64,000 nucleotides of DNA from Tubiluchus corallicola (lineage: Eukaryota; Priapulida; Priapulimorpha; Priapulimorphida; Tubiluchidae): assembly GCA_030141605.1 (NCBI GenBank), contig JAQGDQ010000011.1, positions 1,445,319 to 1,509,318 of the forward strand, in the 5' to 3' direction. Position numbers and translations under genes: made by a program. Under the pieces are notes generated by a model. It was given only the letters and a program-made list of their open reading frames with translations. It made no database searches and was not told the DNA's origin. Positions 60,610 to 64,000 of this stretch are shown here, piece after piece. Numbering within the stretch: the first letter of the stretch is position 1; each line of letters begins with the position of its first letter.

Positions 60610-62021
60610 TTGCTCATATTCATCCTCTGTCTGAGTAGGAGTTCTTCATAATATTTTTTAAAAATCAACTTAATTTTTCCTGGATCCTCTTGGATCTCAC
60701 CTTGTTTATCTCTCATTGCTATAGCTTCTTCCATTTTAGGTTTATCGATGCCCTTTTTGAATTCCCAAAACAACTGCTGGTTAAGTTTTCCATTTACTGT
60801 AATTGTCCTAACAGTTTTATTTATTCTATTTATTTGTTCCTTCCTTTGCACAACCCTCATCATGTTTTCTATTAGTTCAATTTTTATTTTTATCATTCTT
60901 TTCCTTTCCGAGTCTTCTTCATCGCTCATTTCACGTTTTAACTTACGTCTTTCTTTATTTAGCTTCCTTGACATTTTACTTCCATATTTTTGTTTCCTTT
61001 TTCCTTTTACTGAAAGGCACCTGTCTCTTACTACTGCAGCTTGATTTATCCAGCCATCATATTTGCTCTGAATTGATCTGTTACTGCTCCATACTTTACT
61101 AAATATTTGATCATCAGTTTCTTTTTTGTATCTGTTCATTTTATTTTTATTAGACACTACTAATTTTTTTATCTCATCACTTTTATCTCTTTTCATTTTA
61201 CTAATCTCAACCCAATCAAATTCACTATATATTGTGTTATGGTCTGTATATACAATTTTTTTCTCGCCACTACTAGTCACTCTGTACACTCCATACAGTT
61301 TTTGTTCATCAACAAGTGTGAACCTATGTGCATTTACATCATTTGCACTTATTATTATATAATCAATAACAGATTTTTTCCCAGCTTCTTCTCTTGTCCA
61401 AATTCCTGAGCATTCTTCAGTTGCATTTAATATTACTAGTTTTTCTTTTTTAACCAGATTTAGTAACATTTTCCCTGCCCAAGTTATTTCATCACTATTA
61501 CCTTCGATAATATTTCCTACTTTTGCATTGAAGTCCCCTATAAGCAAGCACTTCTGGTTTTCATTTTTTGCTTTTTGTACTTGCTTACGTATTTGTTCAT
61601 ACATTTTTTTCATTTCTTCTTTATCTGTCCTACTTTCCTGAGGTGCATACAATAATCCTACTCTCAATTTTACTTTTGAATTATCCATTACAACCCATAA
61701 TTGTTCACCTACTTCATTATACTGATCAGCTTTTATTGTTACATTTTTTAAGTCATTTTTAATTGCCAATAATATCCCCCCTCCGTACTTATTTCTATTC
61801 AGTTGGAACACTTTGTAACCCTCAATTTGCACCAATTCTTCTTCCGCCAAATGAGTTTCAACAATTCCTATTACACTAGGCTTTTTTTCCCTTATCACTC
61901 CATACAATGACTCTAGCTTATTATTTAGCCCTCGACAATTTGTATATACTACATTAAAATTTTTAAACTTCTTTTTCTTTTTCTGAGATCTTTTCACTCT
62001 TACTTTTTTTTCTAATTCCAC
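60606..62021 (-). pseudogene. LINE ORF2 N-terminal part: APE-type endonuclease
   Basis: The 471-residue frame begins just after ORF1, overlapping it by about 10 bp. It starts with a very basic stretch and then shows the exonuclease-endonuclease-phosphatase motifs in order: YTNCRGLNNK, GIVETHL, YGGGILLAIK, LLYAPQ, LIGDFNAKVG, GIWTR, SVIDYIII and YTDHN. These supply the Asn, Glu, Asp/Asn and Asp-His catalytic residues used to nick target DNA. A long Lys-rich linker follows (KQKYGSKMSRKLNKERRK) and then the usual pre-RT segment ending KLIFKKYYEELL. A one-base change near 60620 separates it from the next frame, which carries on with the RT start. The domain itself looks intact. Confidence 0.93.
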
Positions 62022-63325
62022 AGTTTTTCTTTTATTGCATTGATTTCTCTCACTAAAAAATTAATCTGCTCAACTAAACTTTCATTTTGTGTCTTTTGTT
62101 CATTTTTATTTGTTTCTAGAGTTGTCTGCTGTCCTTCTCGTTCTTGTGTTCGTAGGTATCTCTTTTCATCATCGTTAAAAAAATGTCTGTATCTGCACCT
62201 ACTACCATATTTGCATTCACCATCATACTTGTAATTCCAACACAAATTTGTCTTTTCCTTATCCTCCCCAGGTTTCAAATAATGTCTAAACCTACACTTG
62301 CTTTCAAATTTGCAATATTTATTCCTTCCAAAATAGGAACACAACTTTTGTTCATATTCTCCTTGTTTGGCTCTATGTGCACTTTCACTGAGCTCTTGAC
62401 ACTCCTTTTTTGTTTTGTAGTGTCTAAACTTGCACCTGTTTTCAAATTTACACCACACATTTTTTGCAACATATCTGCATAGTGGCGTTATCAGGCTCTG
62501 CCTCCTCTCTTTGACTCTGTACTTCTTTTCTGGAATCATCTTCCTTCTTATTAGATTCATTGTTTTCTTTTGCCTCTTCATATGTTCCTCCCATACCCAT
62601 TTTGCTCATCAACAATTCTTCATTTATCTTTTGTAGATCACTTATGTGCCTGTTTAGGCTATTTACTGTAGTTCTATTTTCCGCTGCCTCACTTATCAAT
62701 TTTTCTAGTTGTTGTCTGAGTTGCACTGCTTCTTCTTTCAACTTTTTTATTTCACTTTCATATTTCTTTCTCTTTAAGTCAAACTCAGCCAATTGATCCG
62801 TTTTCTTATTCACTTCTTGCCTCATTTTCTCTAAGTCATCTTTCAAATTTTCTACTTCTCTTTCTTTGCATTTCATTTCCTCCTCTAGATTTCCTAATTG
62901 TACTTCATTCAACAGCTGTGTATTTTTTTGCATTCCCATGCCTTCCTTTATCTTCTTGACTTCTTCTTCGCACTTATCGCAAAACCAGTGCAAAGTGTCA
63001 TTTATAACTAATGCACTTGCTGTGCCTACCGCTTTATACGCTTTCTTTGACATGCCAATGCACTCTCTGTGCAGCATTTCTCGCACCAGAAACAATACAT
63101 TCCATCTTCCACAATCTCCACTCTTTTTACACATTTACTGCACACTTCAGCCCCACTTATTTTCCTTTCCTTTCTTCCCTCTCCTTCATTCTCCTTTTGA
63201 GTTTTACTTTCTGACTTTTCTCCATTTTTCTCAGTTAAAGCTTCATCCACCACTTGCACAAAATCACACAATGCTCTTTCTATCCTGGTGCTCTGTATCA
63301 TTTCTTCATCACGCTCCACTTCCAT
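62012..63325 (-). pseudogene. LINE ORF1: PHD finger + coiled coil + three CCCH zinc fingers
   Basis: This is the likely RNA-binding/chaperone ORF of the LINE, now split in three frames. Frame 63325-63026 starts MEVERDEE and holds CSKC and CFWCEKC. Frame 63134-62448 continues with LHREC and WFCDKC, completing a C4HC3 PHD pattern (C-x2-C, C-x2-C, H-x2-C, C-x2-C). A charged heptad-like coiled coil of about 110 residues follows (NLEEEMKCKEREVENLKDDL and on). Frame 62581-62012 then has three fingers with identical spacing C-x8-C-x5-C-x3-H, each ending in C-[KR]-[FY]-R-H, followed by a Gln/Glu-rich tail. The fingers suggest RNA binding, as in TIS11-like CCCH proteins (inference). The frame changes lie within the PHD and just before the first CCCH finger. 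Confidence 0.85.
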
Positions 63326-63345
63326 TTTATTACGTTGTTTAGTAT

Positions 63346-64000
63346 GTTTAGTGAATTAGTGAACTATTATAGAGATGTTTGGGTAAATCCTTATATTGAC
63401 TGTTTTTTATTATTTTTGTCTATTTTGTTTCATGCATGCAAACTAGTTTTACTTGACTACTTACCCCCCTAAGAAAAAAAAAATTAGTATATGATCTATG
63501 CTGCCTTTTGTCACCAAGCCACCGTGACTCCTAAGTGTACTTCTTATTAGCTACTGCTGCATCCCTTTCACCAGTAGCACGGCTTGTCATTTTAGTCTTA
63601 AAAAACCTTAAGTTAGTAATTGTAATTAATTTAACTGGTTCTATGAATTTGTAATAGTACTAATAGAATTGATTATACCTCAACTACTCTGATACTTTCC
63701 CTATCTCAAATTTGCCATGTTATACTTTTATACAGTTAATAGGAAATTATTTCCAGTTTCTGTCTTTTAAAAAAGATCAGTTATAAGACGAAGTTTCAGC
63801 TGTTATGCTGTTAGCTTCCCATTAACGCCATCTTGATTTTTCAAATTCCACTTTTATTTTCAACTGTTCTCTAACTGAAGTTTGCACTTCCCAGACGTAA
63901 TTATTTTTCACGCTATTTTTTTCACAAACACTCATATACACAATTTGAAAGTATTTAGTGGTATTTTAAATTCTTAAATCTCCGGATCACAAAAAACACG
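63346..64000. other. Region beyond the LINE ORF1 start
   Basis: This may hold the LINE 5' UTR up to the run of C at about 63463-63469, then unassigned AT-rich DNA. No coding sequence or terminal repeat was seen. Confidence 0.4.

Larger units (their letters stand above)
58576..63345 (-). mobile_element. Near full-length, frameshifted non-LTR retrotransposon (LINE)
   Basis: In element order from 63325 downward there is an ORF1 region (PHD finger, coiled coil, three CCCH fingers), an APE-type endonuclease, a reverse transcriptase and a C-terminal knuckle domain, then a short 3' UTR. The UTR ends in a small repeat of TCGCAA units at about 58577-58594, a tail type common in LINEs without poly(A). 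At least four frame changes (near 63060, 62490, 60620, 60360 and 59550) make it inactive. The 5' end is not defined; it may reach the GGGGGG run near 63468. No target duplication was found. Clade assignment is uncertain: PHD fingers in ORF1 are known in CR1-like elements, but I cannot confirm the clade here. Confidence 0.93.

Noticed and set aside
59773-62482. Plus-strand frames opposite the LINE
   Set aside because: They are hydrophobic Phe/Ser/Leu-rich shadows of the Lys/Glu-rich LINE proteins.

Overview
The window is intron-rich, AT-rich nuclear DNA of an animal, most probably a marine invertebrate. The evidence is spliced genes with GT/AG introns whose products match human proteins exon by exon, a non-LTR retrotransposon, tRNA-derived SINE fragments and many small TIR (MITE-like) DNA transposons. 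I cannot name the phylum from the sequence alone. There is no prokaryotic gene layout and no CRISPR array.

Four conserved genes could be rebuilt exon by exon with every splice phase closing. (1) DCTN4, dynactin p62, minus strand, 17537 to 4840, 12 exons, 458 aa. (2) A homologue of human C9orf85, minus strand, 22884 to 19117, 4 exons, 201 aa, with four CxxC pairs. (3) METTL25B/RRNAD1, plus strand, 28765 to 40197, 10 exons, 479 aa. (4) MSTO1/misato, minus strand, 57352 to 40349, 14 exons, 573 aa. METTL25B and MSTO1 are convergent, with stop codons only 151 bp apart. A short exon at 825-920 looks like the last exon of another plus-strand gene whose body lies to the left of the window.

The right end (about 58.5-63.4 kb) holds a nearly full-length but frameshifted LINE on the minus strand. 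Its ORF1 region encodes a PHD-type finger, a long coiled coil and three tandem CCCH zinc fingers. It is followed by an APE endonuclease, a reverse transcriptase and a C-terminal Cys/His knuckle. This is the most unusual element in the window.

The introns and intergenic gaps are full of non-autonomous elements. They include a piggyBac-like element with exact TTAA duplications, several TA-flanked mariner/pogo-like elements, a three-copy hAT-like family, a MITE pair with CAGACTAG-type ends, three families of dispersed 400-700 bp repeats present twice each in the same orientation, a foldback inverted repeat, a 50-bp minisatellite and two long GA/CT tracts. An intronless, broken LRR-type gene remnant lies antisense within a MSTO1 intron.

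By function the four genes are unrelated housekeeping genes: microtubule motor adaptor, predicted zinc protein, methyltransferase-like protein and mitochondrial distribution factor. Nothing suggests an operon or a shared pathway.
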